Source: Clostridiales bacterium (GTDB lineage Bacteria > Bacillota > Clostridia > Lachnospirales > WQUN01). From it: DNA of 6,997 bases. Shown one piece after another: positions 1 through 5,791 of the stretch (position 1 is the stretch's first letter; every line of letters begins with the position of its first letter). The stretch lies in contig JAISWA010000168.1 in assembly GCA_031271275.1 (NCBI GenBank), positions 1 to 6,997 on the forward strand, read 5' to 3'. The notes below the pieces were generated by a model. The model was not told where the DNA came from. It ran no database searches and saw nothing but the letters and a program-made list of their open reading frames with translations. Made by a program: the position numbers and the translations under genes.

Positions 1-718
1 CCTTGTCCGCCCAGTTTTCGCTTTGTTTTGCCGCCTGCTTCAGCCGCTTTATATCTTTTTTCAGCTTCTCGTTCTCGGCGAGTTCAAAGTTGTCCCGGCG
101 CTCCTTATTGGCATACCAAGACGAGAAGTTTCCGCGCTGTACTTCGATATTCGCTCGGTTTATCGAGAGAATATGGTCAACGCACCCGTCCAGAAACGCC
201 CGGTCATGAGATACCAGTATATAGCCGGATTTGCCGTTCAGGTAATTGCTGACGGTTTTTCTTCCGCTTGCGTCCAGATGATTGGTCGGCTCGTCGATGA
301 GCAGAAAGTTATTTTCGCTCAAAAACAGCGCCGCCAGAAGGATTTTTGTCTGTTCGCCGTTTGACAAGGTTTCAAAAGGGCGGTTCAACACGTCCTCGCT
401 AACGTCTAAGAGAGACAGCTCCCGCATAAGTTTCCATTCCTCAAAGTTCCGGCAAATCTCATCAACAACTTTGCCGGTTTTTGCCGTCTTGTCTGTCACC
501 TGATAGGGGAAGTATTGAAATATAACGCTTGACGAAATCTTACCGCGGTATTCATATTTGCCAAGCAGCAAGTTCAAAAAAGTCGTTTTACCCCTTCCGT
601 TCCTTCCGGTAAAGCCCAGTTTCCAATCGGTATCTATCCGAAAGCTGACATTTTCAAAGATGTTATCATAGCTGCCGTCATAGGCAAAAGTTAAGCCGGC
701 AATGTTAATCTGTGACAT
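1..718 (-). CDS. Lsa-type ABC-F ribosomal protection ATPase (5' part, cut by window edge)
   Basis: First 239 codons of a cytoplasmic ABC-F protein; the rest lies before base 1. Family members bind the ribosomal E site and dislodge lincosamides, streptogramin A and pleuromutilins; they do not transport. Visible in the first ATPase domain: Walker A GRNGRGKTT (residues 38-46), ABC signature LSNGEQTK (118-125), Walker B FLLIDEPTNHLD (138-149) with catalytic Glu143, and the switch histidine in LVSHDRAFLD (168-177). The charged helix starting near residue 212 (FELAENEKLKK) is the beginning of the inter-domain linker that reaches the peptidyl-transferase centre. The N-terminus, and the DWKLGFTGRNGRGKTT and FELAENEK segments, resemble Lsa(A), hence the subfamily call; the allele and drug spectrum cannot be stated. 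Start ATG at 718 follows AAGGAGG at 8 bases. Sampled blocks are about 43-48% GC against 62-68% in fucI, which fits later acquisition. Confidence 0.93.
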   Translation of the reverse strand, partial: MSQINIAGLTFAYDGSYDNIFENVSFRIDTDWKLGFTGRNGRGKTTFLNLLLGKYEYRGKISSSVIFQYFPYQVTDKTAKTGKVVDEICRNFEEWKLMRELSLLDVSEDVLNRPFETLSNGEQTKILLAALFLSENNFLLIDEPTNHLDASGRKTVSNYLNGKSGYILVSHDRAFLDGCVDHILSINRANIEVQRGNFSSWYANKERRDNFELAENEKLKKDIKRLKQAAKQSENWADK

Positions 719-726
719 CGTTTTGT

Positions 727-733
727 CCTCCTT
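727..733 (-). promoter_or_regulatory. Ribosome binding site of the ABC-F gene
   Basis: AAGGAGG on the minus strand, 8 bases before the ATG at 718. It is nearly a perfect anti-16S match and fixes the start against the in-frame upstream ATG at 805. Its 5' edge (731-733) also lies in one arm of a 6-bp inverted repeat (731-745), so access to it may depend on how the leader folds. Confidence 0.85.
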
Positions 734-857
734 AAAGTATTTAAGCCGCAAGAAAGTTAATTCCCGCGGCTCACAAACACAATAAGGTTGCTGCCTCAGA
801 CGCATGAACCGCCAATTCCCGATGGGAATGACCTGTTCTTAAACGGCAGACCAAAAC

Positions 858-886
858 GGTATAAGATGAGATAAGAGGATTAGTAA
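858..886 (-). promoter_or_regulatory. Possible weak promoter of the ABC-F transcript
   Basis: TTACTA (886-881) and TATACC (863-858) are separated by 17 bases, matching 3 of 6 and 4 of 6 consensus positions. It would start transcripts near 851, after the 884-893 arm, so it is not compatible with a leader mechanism that uses that arm. Spacing is good but the hexamers are poor; this is a candidate only. Confidence 0.2.
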
Positions 887-891
887 CTTTC

Positions 892-975
892 TTACGAAGG
901 CACGACAAAACAAGCGTTAGCCGCTTTGTTTAAATCCCGCCCAAAATTAGCAAGAAAAATTACGCATCTTCCCAT
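892..975 (-). CDS. Possible 27-codon leader peptide upstream of the ABC-F gene
   Basis: ATG at 975 opens 27 codons (MGRCVIFLANF at the start, NKAANACFVVPS at the end) stopping with TAA at 894-892. The stop lies inside the arm 884-893 that can pair with 750-759, so a ribosome terminating or stalling there would block that pairing; this is how classical resistance-gene leader peptides act. Against it, the nearest ribosome binding site, GGAG at 979-976, abuts this ATG directly. That site is better spaced (8 bases) for another ATG at 967, which encodes only MRNFSC before stopping. The peptide may also be a chance open frame in a conserved RNA. I do not recognise a function. Confidence 0.3.
   Translation of the reverse strand: MGRCVIFLANFGRDLNKAANACFVVPS
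907..931 (-). terminator. Possible weak terminator after galK
   Basis: Inverted repeat AACAAGCG (909-916) and CGCTTTGTT (922-930), loop TTAGC, one bulged base. On the minus strand the stem runs directly into TTTTG, so there are only four T and the stem is AT-rich at its base. It is the only hairpin-plus-T element between galK and the ABC-F gene, so it could end the sugar operon weakly or act as a leader hairpin. Confidence 0.3.
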
Positions 976-996
976 CTCCAATCTTTATTTTACTTA

Positions 997-2163
997 CTAC
1001 TTTATAATTTCACCGGCTCCGTCGCCAGTTTCCGCGATGTAAAAATCAGCCGTCAATCCCGTGCGCGTTTTATAAGTTTCCCCGACGTTTTTTATAAAAC
1101 TATCCGCCGCGTCTTTATGCACCACGCTTACCGTACACCCGCCAAAGCCCGCGCCCGTCATGCGGGAACCCAATACGCCCTCCACATTCCACGCGGCTTC
1201 CGCCAACACGTCCAGTTCCGTACACGATACCCCGTATAAATCCCGAAGCGAAACATGGGAAAGGTTCATCAGCTTCCCAAACTCGCGCAGGTTTCCCGTA
1301 TTCAGCGCTTTTACCGCCGCTTTCGTCCGGGCGTTTTCGTATACCGCGTGGGCCGCTCTGTTACATGCGACGGAATCGCCTATCGCGTTTTTATATTTCT
1401 CAAAGTCATCGGCGCTCAGGTCGCACAAATTTTTTATATCGCATACTTTTTGAAGGTCGTGAAGCGCCCGTTCGCATTCCTCGCGGCGCTCGTTGTACTT
1501 GGAATCCGTCAGCCCGCGCTTTTTATTGGTATTGGATATTATCAGCCGGTAATCCCCCAACTTAAGCGGCACATACTGGTATTCCAGTGTGGAACAGTCG
1601 AGAAGAATCGCGTTATCCTTCTTCCCCATACCGGAGGCGAACTGGTCCATAATCCCGCAGTTAACCCCGACAAAGCCGTTTTCCGCCCGCTGGCACAGCT
1701 TTGCGCGCTCGATGGAGCCAACGCCCAAATCAAAGAGCCTGTCCGATACCGCGCAGGTAAGCAGCTCAATGGCGGCGGACGAGGAAAGCCCGGCGTTGTT
1801 GGGCATGTCGCCCCACACATATAAATCGAAGCCGCCGGGCGTATACCCCATCCGCAATAATTCATGAATGACAGCCTTGGGGTAATTTGCCCAACCGTCT
1901 TTGGTATCGTAAAAAATATGCGCGGAATCCACCGTAACCTTCGGCTCCATATTGCCGGACGCCAAACGAATCAGCGAATCGCCCCGCTTACGCGCCGCGC
2001 TGTAAATGCCCAAATTTAACGCGCAGGGGAAAACATACCCGCCGTTGTAATCAAGGTGCTCGCCGATTAAATTAACCCGCCCCGGCGCGTAAAAGAAGCG
2101 CAGCCCCTCGCCGGTATCACCGAAGGCGCGGGCAAAGCCATCCTTAATACTTTGTAAATCCAT
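997..2163 (-). CDS. galK: Galactokinase
   Basis: Cytoplasmic GHMP-family kinase that phosphorylates alpha-D-galactose to galactose 1-phosphate with ATP, the entry step of the Leloir pathway. The 388-residue length is that of bacterial GalK. Seen in order: the galactokinase signature GRVNLIGEHLDYNGG (28-42) with catalytic Arg29 and substrate-binding Glu35/His36/Asp38; the phosphate-binding loop PNNAGLSSSAA (121-131); Asp173 in GIMDQFASGMG, the proposed catalytic base; and the third GHMP motif GSRMTGAGFGGC (332-343). All key residues are present and the gene is intact. The ATG at 2163 follows GAAGGA at 7 bases. It begins 29 bases after the GH1 gene ends and has no promoter of its own that I can see, so it is probably the last gene of the fucI operon. 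galT and galE are not in this window. Confidence 0.97.
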   Translation of the reverse strand: MDLQSIKDGFARAFGDTGEGLRFFYAPGRVNLIGEHLDYNGGYVFPCALNLGIYSAARKRGDSLIRLASGNMEPKVTVDSAHIFYDTKDGWANYPKAVIHELLRMGYTPGGFDLYVWGDMPNNAGLSSSAAIELLTCAVSDRLFDLGVGSIERAKLCQRAENGFVGVNCGIMDQFASGMGKKDNAILLDCSTLEYQYVPLKLGDYRLIISNTNKKRGLTDSKYNERREECERALHDLQKVCDIKNLCDLSADDFEKYKNAIGDSVACNRAAHAVYENARTKAAVKALNTGNLREFGKLMNLSHVSLRDLYGVSCTELDVLAEAAWNVEGVLGSRMTGAGFGGCTVSVVHKDAADSFIKNVGETYKTRTGLTADFYIAETGDGAGEIIK

Positions 2164-2170
2164 AGGTCAT

Positions 2171-2176
2171 TCCTTC
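2171..2176 (-). promoter_or_regulatory. Ribosome binding site of galK
   Basis: GAAGGA on the minus strand, 7 bases before the ATG, lying in the 29-base gap after the GH1 stop codon. It supports independent initiation within a shared transcript. Confidence 0.6.
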
Positions 2177-2192
2177 GCCGCGTATAATTTTA

Positions 2193-3566
2193 TTAAAGGT
2201 TTTCCCCGTTGGCGCGTATAACTTCCCGGTACCAGTAGCCGGAATCTTTAATGACGCGCTGTTGGGTGGTAAAGTCGCAGTAAATCAGCCCGAACCGGTC
2301 GGTGTACCCTTTCGCCCATTCGAAGTTGTCGGTGACGCACCAGTGGAAATATCCGCCCACGTCCACGCCGTCGTCCGCCGCCCGCCTAAGCGCCAAAAGA
2401 TAGCGGTTCAAGAAATCAATCCGGTTGGGGTCATGCACTTTGCCGTCAAGGGAAATTACGTCATGGCAGGAGCAGCCGTTTTCCGTAATGTAAATCGGTT
2501 TCCCGTAACGCTCGTATAAAAATTTCGGTCCCCAGTAAAGGCACTCGGGCGTCACCGGCCATTTGCTGAGGTTGCCGAGCCCGTTGACGGCGTTGGTACA
2601 CGCGTAGCCGGGGGCGCGGGGTATGATTTTGTACCCGCCGTTCCCGTCGGAAGCGGCGCATGACCCGTTATAGATGTTCTGACCGTAAAAATCAAGGGGC
2701 TGATGAATCGTCTCCAAATCTTTTTCCCATGACGCGGGAAGGTATTTGCCGAACATTTTGATGAACTTCTCGGGATATGTCCCGAGCATGACCGGGTCGC
2801 TGACCGAAGTAAGGCACCACGTCCAACTTTCCGTCGTATCGAAGCAGGCTTGCCGCGCGGCGTCGATATCCCCGGGGGAGTTTGTGGCGGGGTAAAAGGT
2901 TCCGTTGCAGGGCGCGAAACCGATTTGCGCGTCTTTTACATTCCCGCGCAGCGCTTTTACCGCAAGCCCGTGGCCCATCATCACATGATGCATCATGGTA
3001 ATCGTATCCCACACCGGGAAGGAGATACCCGGCGCGTGTTCGGTGCTGTCGTAGGAAATCCCGATGAAGCACTGGGGTTCGTTAAGCGTAAAGAAGTTTT
3101 TCACCCGGTCTCCGAGCCGTTTCGCGACGACTTCCGCATAATCGGCAAACCACTTGGGGCTGTCGGGGTTGAGCCACGCGCCGCGGCGGAAAAGGGCGTA
3201 GGGGTAATCCCAATGGAAAAGGGTCGCGTAGGGCGTTATATTGGCTTTAAGCAGCGCGTCCACCAAGCGGTCGTAAAAGTCGAGCCCTTTTTCGTTTATC
3301 TTTCCGCCGCCCTCCGGAAGTACCCGGGGCCACGCGACGGAAAAGCGGTACGCCTTAAATTCCAGTTCCCGCATAATATCCACGTCTTCCTGATAGCGGT
3401 GGTAATGGTCGCATGCCACGTCGCCGCTTGAGCCGTCGGTTATGCGGCCCGGCTGCTTGCAGAACATGTCCCAGACCGACATGCCCCGCCCGTCTTCATA
3501 CGCCGCGCCTTCGATTTGGTACGAAGCGCTCGCCCCGCCCCAGATAAAACCTTTTTTAAATCCCAT
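2193..3566 (-). CDS. GH1 family beta-glucosidase / beta-galactosidase
   Basis: Retaining beta-glycosidase with a (beta/alpha)8 barrel that removes a non-reducing beta-linked glucose or galactose from small oligosaccharides. The full 457 residues match the family length. Seen: N-terminal GH1 signature with Gln17 and Glu19 (SYQIEGA, 15-21); sugar-binding His118 in FHWD; acid/base Glu163 in TLNEPQ; nucleophile Glu362 in YITENG; and glycon-binding Trp409, Glu416 and Trp417 in HWCVTDNFEW. The segment after Glu416 reads WAKGYTDRFG, the pattern of enzymes acting on free sugars, and lacks the Ser-Lys-Tyr phosphate-binding set of 6-phospho-beta-glucosidases. There is no signal peptide, so it acts inside the cell on imported di- or oligosaccharides. 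It sits 45 bases after fucI and 29 before galK; the galK link makes galactose release plausible, but glucose versus galactose preference cannot be read from the sequence. Confidence 0.95.
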   Translation of the reverse strand: MGFKKGFIWGGASASYQIEGAAYEDGRGMSVWDMFCKQPGRITDGSSGDVACDHYHRYQEDVDIMRELEFKAYRFSVAWPRVLPEGGGKINEKGLDFYDRLVDALLKANITPYATLFHWDYPYALFRRGAWLNPDSPKWFADYAEVVAKRLGDRVKNFFTLNEPQCFIGISYDSTEHAPGISFPVWDTITMMHHVMMGHGLAVKALRGNVKDAQIGFAPCNGTFYPATNSPGDIDAARQACFDTTESWTWCLTSVSDPVMLGTYPEKFIKMFGKYLPASWEKDLETIHQPLDFYGQNIYNGSCAASDGNGGYKIIPRAPGYACTNAVNGLGNLSKWPVTPECLYWGPKFLYERYGKPIYITENGCSCHDVISLDGKVHDPNRIDFLNRYLLALRRAADDGVDVGGYFHWCVTDNFEWAKGYTDRFGLIYCDFTTQQRVIKDSGYWYREVIRANGENL

Positions 3567-3573
3567 GCAAAAG

Positions 3574-3580
3574 CCCTCCT
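3574..3580 (-). promoter_or_regulatory. Ribosome binding site of the GH1 gene
   Basis: AGGAGGG on the minus strand, 7 bases before the ATG at 3566. Strong match; confirms the start of the GH1 enzyme. Confidence 0.8.
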
Positions 3581-3611
3581 ATGTAAGTTGATAGAGCGTG
3601 CGGTTCACGCG

Positions 3612-5378
3612 TTATTTATAAAGCGGGCCGTATGCGGCGCAGGCGCGGTAATCGGCGGATTCTTGCCCCGCCGTTCCGAACGCCGACCACGCGTGGGGCC
3701 GGAAGACCTTGCCGACGCTCACGTTGTGCATGGAAACGGGAATGCGCAGCATCGCGCACAGGGTGATGATATCCGCGCCCTTGTGCCCGTAACAGAACGC
3801 GCCGTGGTTCGCCCCCCAGTTTGCCATTACGCTGTAGGCGTCGGTAAACGCGCCCTCGCCGGTGAGTATCGGCGCGAACCAGGTGGAGGGCCAGGTGGGG
3901 TCCGTCCTGTACAGTAAGGTGTGGTTGACTTCCTCGGGCAGGTCCACGGTGTAGCCTTCGGCGATTTGCATGACCGGACCGAGCCCCGCCACTAAATTTA
4001 AGCGCAGCATGGTCACCGGCATTTCGCCTTCCGTCTCGAACTTGGAGGAAAAGCCGCCGCCCCGGAAGTAGCTGTTGTTCGCCGGGCACCACTGGGTTTT
4101 TTTCAGGCAGCCGTCGATATCTTTGCCGGTCATTTCCCACCAGGGCTTCATGACGCTTTCGCCGGTTTCGCCTTTCGCGCCGCCGCTGCCGTCCAACGCC
4201 GCCGCGCCGGAATTAATCAGGTGAATAAAACCGTTGGCCGCCTTGCCCTCCGGCTTCCAACCGGTCACGCGCTCCACCGCTTCGGGGCTCCAGTAGGTGC
4301 GCACGTCGGCGAATACGGACGCGCCGCCGTCCAAAAGATGGGCAAGCAGCATGGAAACGCCGTTTAGCCCGTCGTTTTCCGTGGCGACGATGACCGGGCG
4401 CTTCTTACCGTTCCAGTCGAAAGTGGAAGTGAGAACCGCTTCCGAAAAATCCCCGTTGGGTTTGTAGTCCGTCCACATACGCTGACCCTGGAACCCGCCC
4501 GCGATAGCGTTGCGCCCCGCCGCTTCCTCTTGGAATCCCATCTCGGCAAGCTTGGGGTTGCCGAGCATGATATCTTTGATAATCAGCGTCATCTTTACGA
4601 TAAATTCCCATTGCGCCGCCTTTTGTTCCGCGGTGAAACGCCGGCTTTCCTCGTTTACGTCAAAGCCTTCCTTGCAATTTTCCTTTGCCCAGGCGAGCGC
4701 CTTTTTAAATTCGCCCTGGTCAAAAATCTCAAGGTCTATGCGGCGCAGAATCTCCGACATATCCACCCACTCGGCGCGTATGCCGAGGTATTGCTGGAAG
4801 AAGGCAGGATCGCAGAAGGAACCCGCTATGCCCATCGACACAGCGCCGATGCCCACATAGGCTTTGTTTTTCATCTGCCCCACGGCGACCGCCGCGCGGG
4901 CGAAGCGCAGGATTTTTTCCCGCACGTCCTCGGGTATGCTCCGGTCGTCCGCGTCCTGCACGTCATGTCCGTAGATTCCGTAAGCGGGAAGCCCCCGTTG
5001 GGCGTGTGCCGCCAACACCGCGGCAAGGTACACCGCGCCCGGGCGTTCGGTTCCGTTAAAGCCCCAAACGGCTTTTACCGTGTCGGAGGAAAGGTCCATC
5101 GTCTCGCTGCCGTAGCACCAACAGGGGGTCACGGTCAGCGTGCCGATTACGTTTTCTTTCGCGAATTTTTCGGCGCAGGCGAAGGCTTCCGCCCCGCCGC
5201 CGATGGTGGTGTCGGCGATTACGCACTGCACGGGCGTTCCGTCGGCGTATTTTAAATTTTCGCTGATAAGCGCCGCCGCCGCCCGCGCCATGCCCATTGT
5301 CTGCTCCTCAAGGGACTCGCGTATGCCGCCCCTGCGCCCGTCTATGGTGGGGCGAATCCCGATTTTCATATGGCTCAT
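3612..5378 (-). CDS. fucI: L-fucose isomerase
   Basis: Cytoplasmic Mn2+-dependent ketol isomerase converting L-fucose to L-fuculose, first step of the phosphorylating fucose pathway; the family also acts on D-arabinose. At 588 residues it aligns nearly end to end with E. coli FucI (591), with long shared blocks such as KIGIRPTIDGRR (5-16), TPCWCYGSET (84-93), WGFNGTERPGAVYLAA (105-120), YGHDVQDADD (136-145) and SVMANWGANHG (516-526). Metal and catalytic residues Glu334 (VATENDGLNG), Asp358 (FADVRTYW) and His525 (GANHG) correspond to E. coli 337, 361 and 528. ATG at 5378 is chosen because GGGAGT lies 7 bases upstream and homology begins at once. The frame stays open 36 codons further, to 5486, but that extension is unlike any FucI and overlaps another protein-like frame. 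No fuculokinase, aldolase or fucosidase lies in the window. First gene of the fucI-GH1-galK block. Confidence 0.97.
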   Translation of the reverse strand: MSHMKIGIRPTIDGRRGGIRESLEEQTMGMARAAAALISENLKYADGTPVQCVIADTTIGGGAEAFACAEKFAKENVIGTLTVTPCWCYGSETMDLSSDTVKAVWGFNGTERPGAVYLAAVLAAHAQRGLPAYGIYGHDVQDADDRSIPEDVREKILRFARAAVAVGQMKNKAYVGIGAVSMGIAGSFCDPAFFQQYLGIRAEWVDMSEILRRIDLEIFDQGEFKKALAWAKENCKEGFDVNEESRRFTAEQKAAQWEFIVKMTLIIKDIMLGNPKLAEMGFQEEAAGRNAIAGGFQGQRMWTDYKPNGDFSEAVLTSTFDWNGKKRPVIVATENDGLNGVSMLLAHLLDGGASVFADVRTYWSPEAVERVTGWKPEGKAANGFIHLINSGAAALDGSGGAKGETGESVMKPWWEMTGKDIDGCLKKTQWCPANNSYFRGGGFSSKFETEGEMPVTMLRLNLVAGLGPVMQIAEGYTVDLPEEVNHTLLYRTDPTWPSTWFAPILTGEGAFTDAYSVMANWGANHGAFCYGHKGADIITLCAMLRIPVSMHNVSVGKVFRPHAWSAFGTAGQESADYRACAAYGPLYK

Positions 5379-5385
5379 AACAAAC

Positions 5386-5391
5386 ACTCCC
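5386..5391 (-). promoter_or_regulatory. Ribosome binding site that decides the fucI start
   Basis: GGGAGT on the minus strand, 7 bases before the ATG at 5378. It supports that start over a longer frame reaching 5486, and over the second in-frame ATG at 5369. Confidence 0.65.
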
Positions 5392-5394
5392 GTT

Positions 5395-5649
5395 TTATTT
5401 GGTTGCGGCCCCGGAACCCGCCGCGCTGTTCCCTGTGAAAAATTTAAAGCCGTACCGGATTTCACCGCCCCGCGCGTCGGTGACAATCAACTGATTAGTT
5501 TCCATCAGCGAATAATCCGTGTCGTTGTTAAACGCCGCCTTATACCCGCCCTTGGTACGAATGCCCGCGCCTACGTTAATGTACACCAATCCGCCGGACA
5601 TGTCACCGTTTTGGTAAAAATCCGGAATATCCGTGGGGACGTAAATCAA
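5395..5649 (-). CDS. Unrecognised open frame, possibly a 3' gene remnant
   Basis: I do not recognise this 84-residue product. It ends 16 bases before fucI, in the same direction. The composition looks protein-like: mixed polar and hydrophobic residues, beta-strand-like runs (GGLVYINVGAGIRTKGGYK, residues 19-37; NQLIVTDARGGEIRYGFKFF, 53-72), a small Gly/Ala/Ser tail (NSAAGSGAATK) and G/C-rich third positions like fucI. The only early start is TTG at 5649 without a clear ribosome binding site; the first ATG is at 5601, also without one. The frame is open upstream to a TGA at 5697-5695, and residues there (KIIIRHEEK) still look coding, right up to the T-run of the GH88 terminator. It could be the C-terminal end of a gene whose front was deleted, or a small gene with a weak TTG start. 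No signal peptide or transmembrane helix. Confidence 0.4.
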   Translation of the reverse strand: MIYVPTDIPDFYQNGDMSGGLVYINVGAGIRTKGGYKAAFNNDTDYSLMETNQLIVTDARGGEIRYGFKFFTGNSAAGSGAATK

Positions 5650-5686
5650 TTTTTCTTCGTGGCGGATGATAATTTTCGCGTAAATT

Positions 5687-5729
5687 AAAAATGATCAGGG
5701 TTCGTCTTTTTCACAGACTTCCCTGATCA
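5687..5729 (-). terminator. Rho-independent terminator of the GH88 gene
   Basis: Perfect 9-bp inverted repeat TGATCAGGG (5692-5700) / CCCTGATCA (5721-5729) enclosing a further 4-bp stem GTCT (5704-5707) / AGAC (5715-5718). On the minus strand it runs straight into TTTTT (5691-5687) and then AATTT. It starts 62 bases after the GH88 stop codon. On the plus strand it is followed by AATTCT, so termination should be one-directional. It separates GH88 from the fucI operon unless read through. Confidence 0.88.
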
Positions 5730-5791
5730 AATTCTACGGAAACGGAGGCGGAATAAAATGCAATATAGTATCTTCCGTGATGTAAATTATT

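Larger units (their letters stand above)
719..975 (-). promoter_or_regulatory. Structured leader of the ABC-F gene, candidate attenuator
   Basis: Non-genic stretch before the ABC-F start containing several perfect inverted repeats that cannot all form together. They are: a 6-bp stem with 3-base loop at 731-745 touching the ribosome binding site; an 8-bp stem with one G-U pair at 742-749/766-773; a 6-bp stem with 3-base loop at 815-829; and a 10-base long-range pairing 750-759/884-893, whose inner arm lies in the loop of the second stem. GGGAATT occurs twice on the minus strand (820-814 and 765-759), giving ATTCCC (829-824) two possible partners. Leaders with short peptides and switching hairpins are established for several antibiotic-resistance genes including ABC-F members. 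That this one works that way is inference. No hairpin here is followed by a convincing T-run, so control of translation would fit better than termination. Confidence 0.5.

Noticed and set aside
1..503. Plus-strand open frames near the window start
   Set aside because: They are antisense to the ABC-F gene, whose Walker A, signature and Walker B motifs are clear on the minus strand.
742..773. Hairpin 742-749/766-773 as an intrinsic terminator in the ABC-F leader
   Set aside because: The stem is followed by AAATACTTT rather than a T-run, so it fits a structural or translational element better than a terminator.
1255..1824. Plus-strand open frame of 189 codons opposite galK
   Set aside because: It is antisense to an intact galactokinase with all motifs; no recognisable domain or start signal.
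3616..4140. Arg-rich 174-codon minus-strand frame inside fucI
   Set aside because: Out-of-frame reading of the fucI coding sequence; low-complexity Arg/Gly composition and no start signal.
4530..5255. Long plus-strand open frame of 241 codons opposite fucI
   Set aside because: It is antisense to a fully conserved FucI, has no ribosome binding site, and its composition is what GC-rich codons give on the reverse strand.
5379..5486. 36-codon N-terminal extension of fucI from an ATG at 5486
   Set aside because: It is unlike FucI N-termini, overlaps another protein-like frame, and a good ribosome binding site sits 7 bases before the ATG at 5378.
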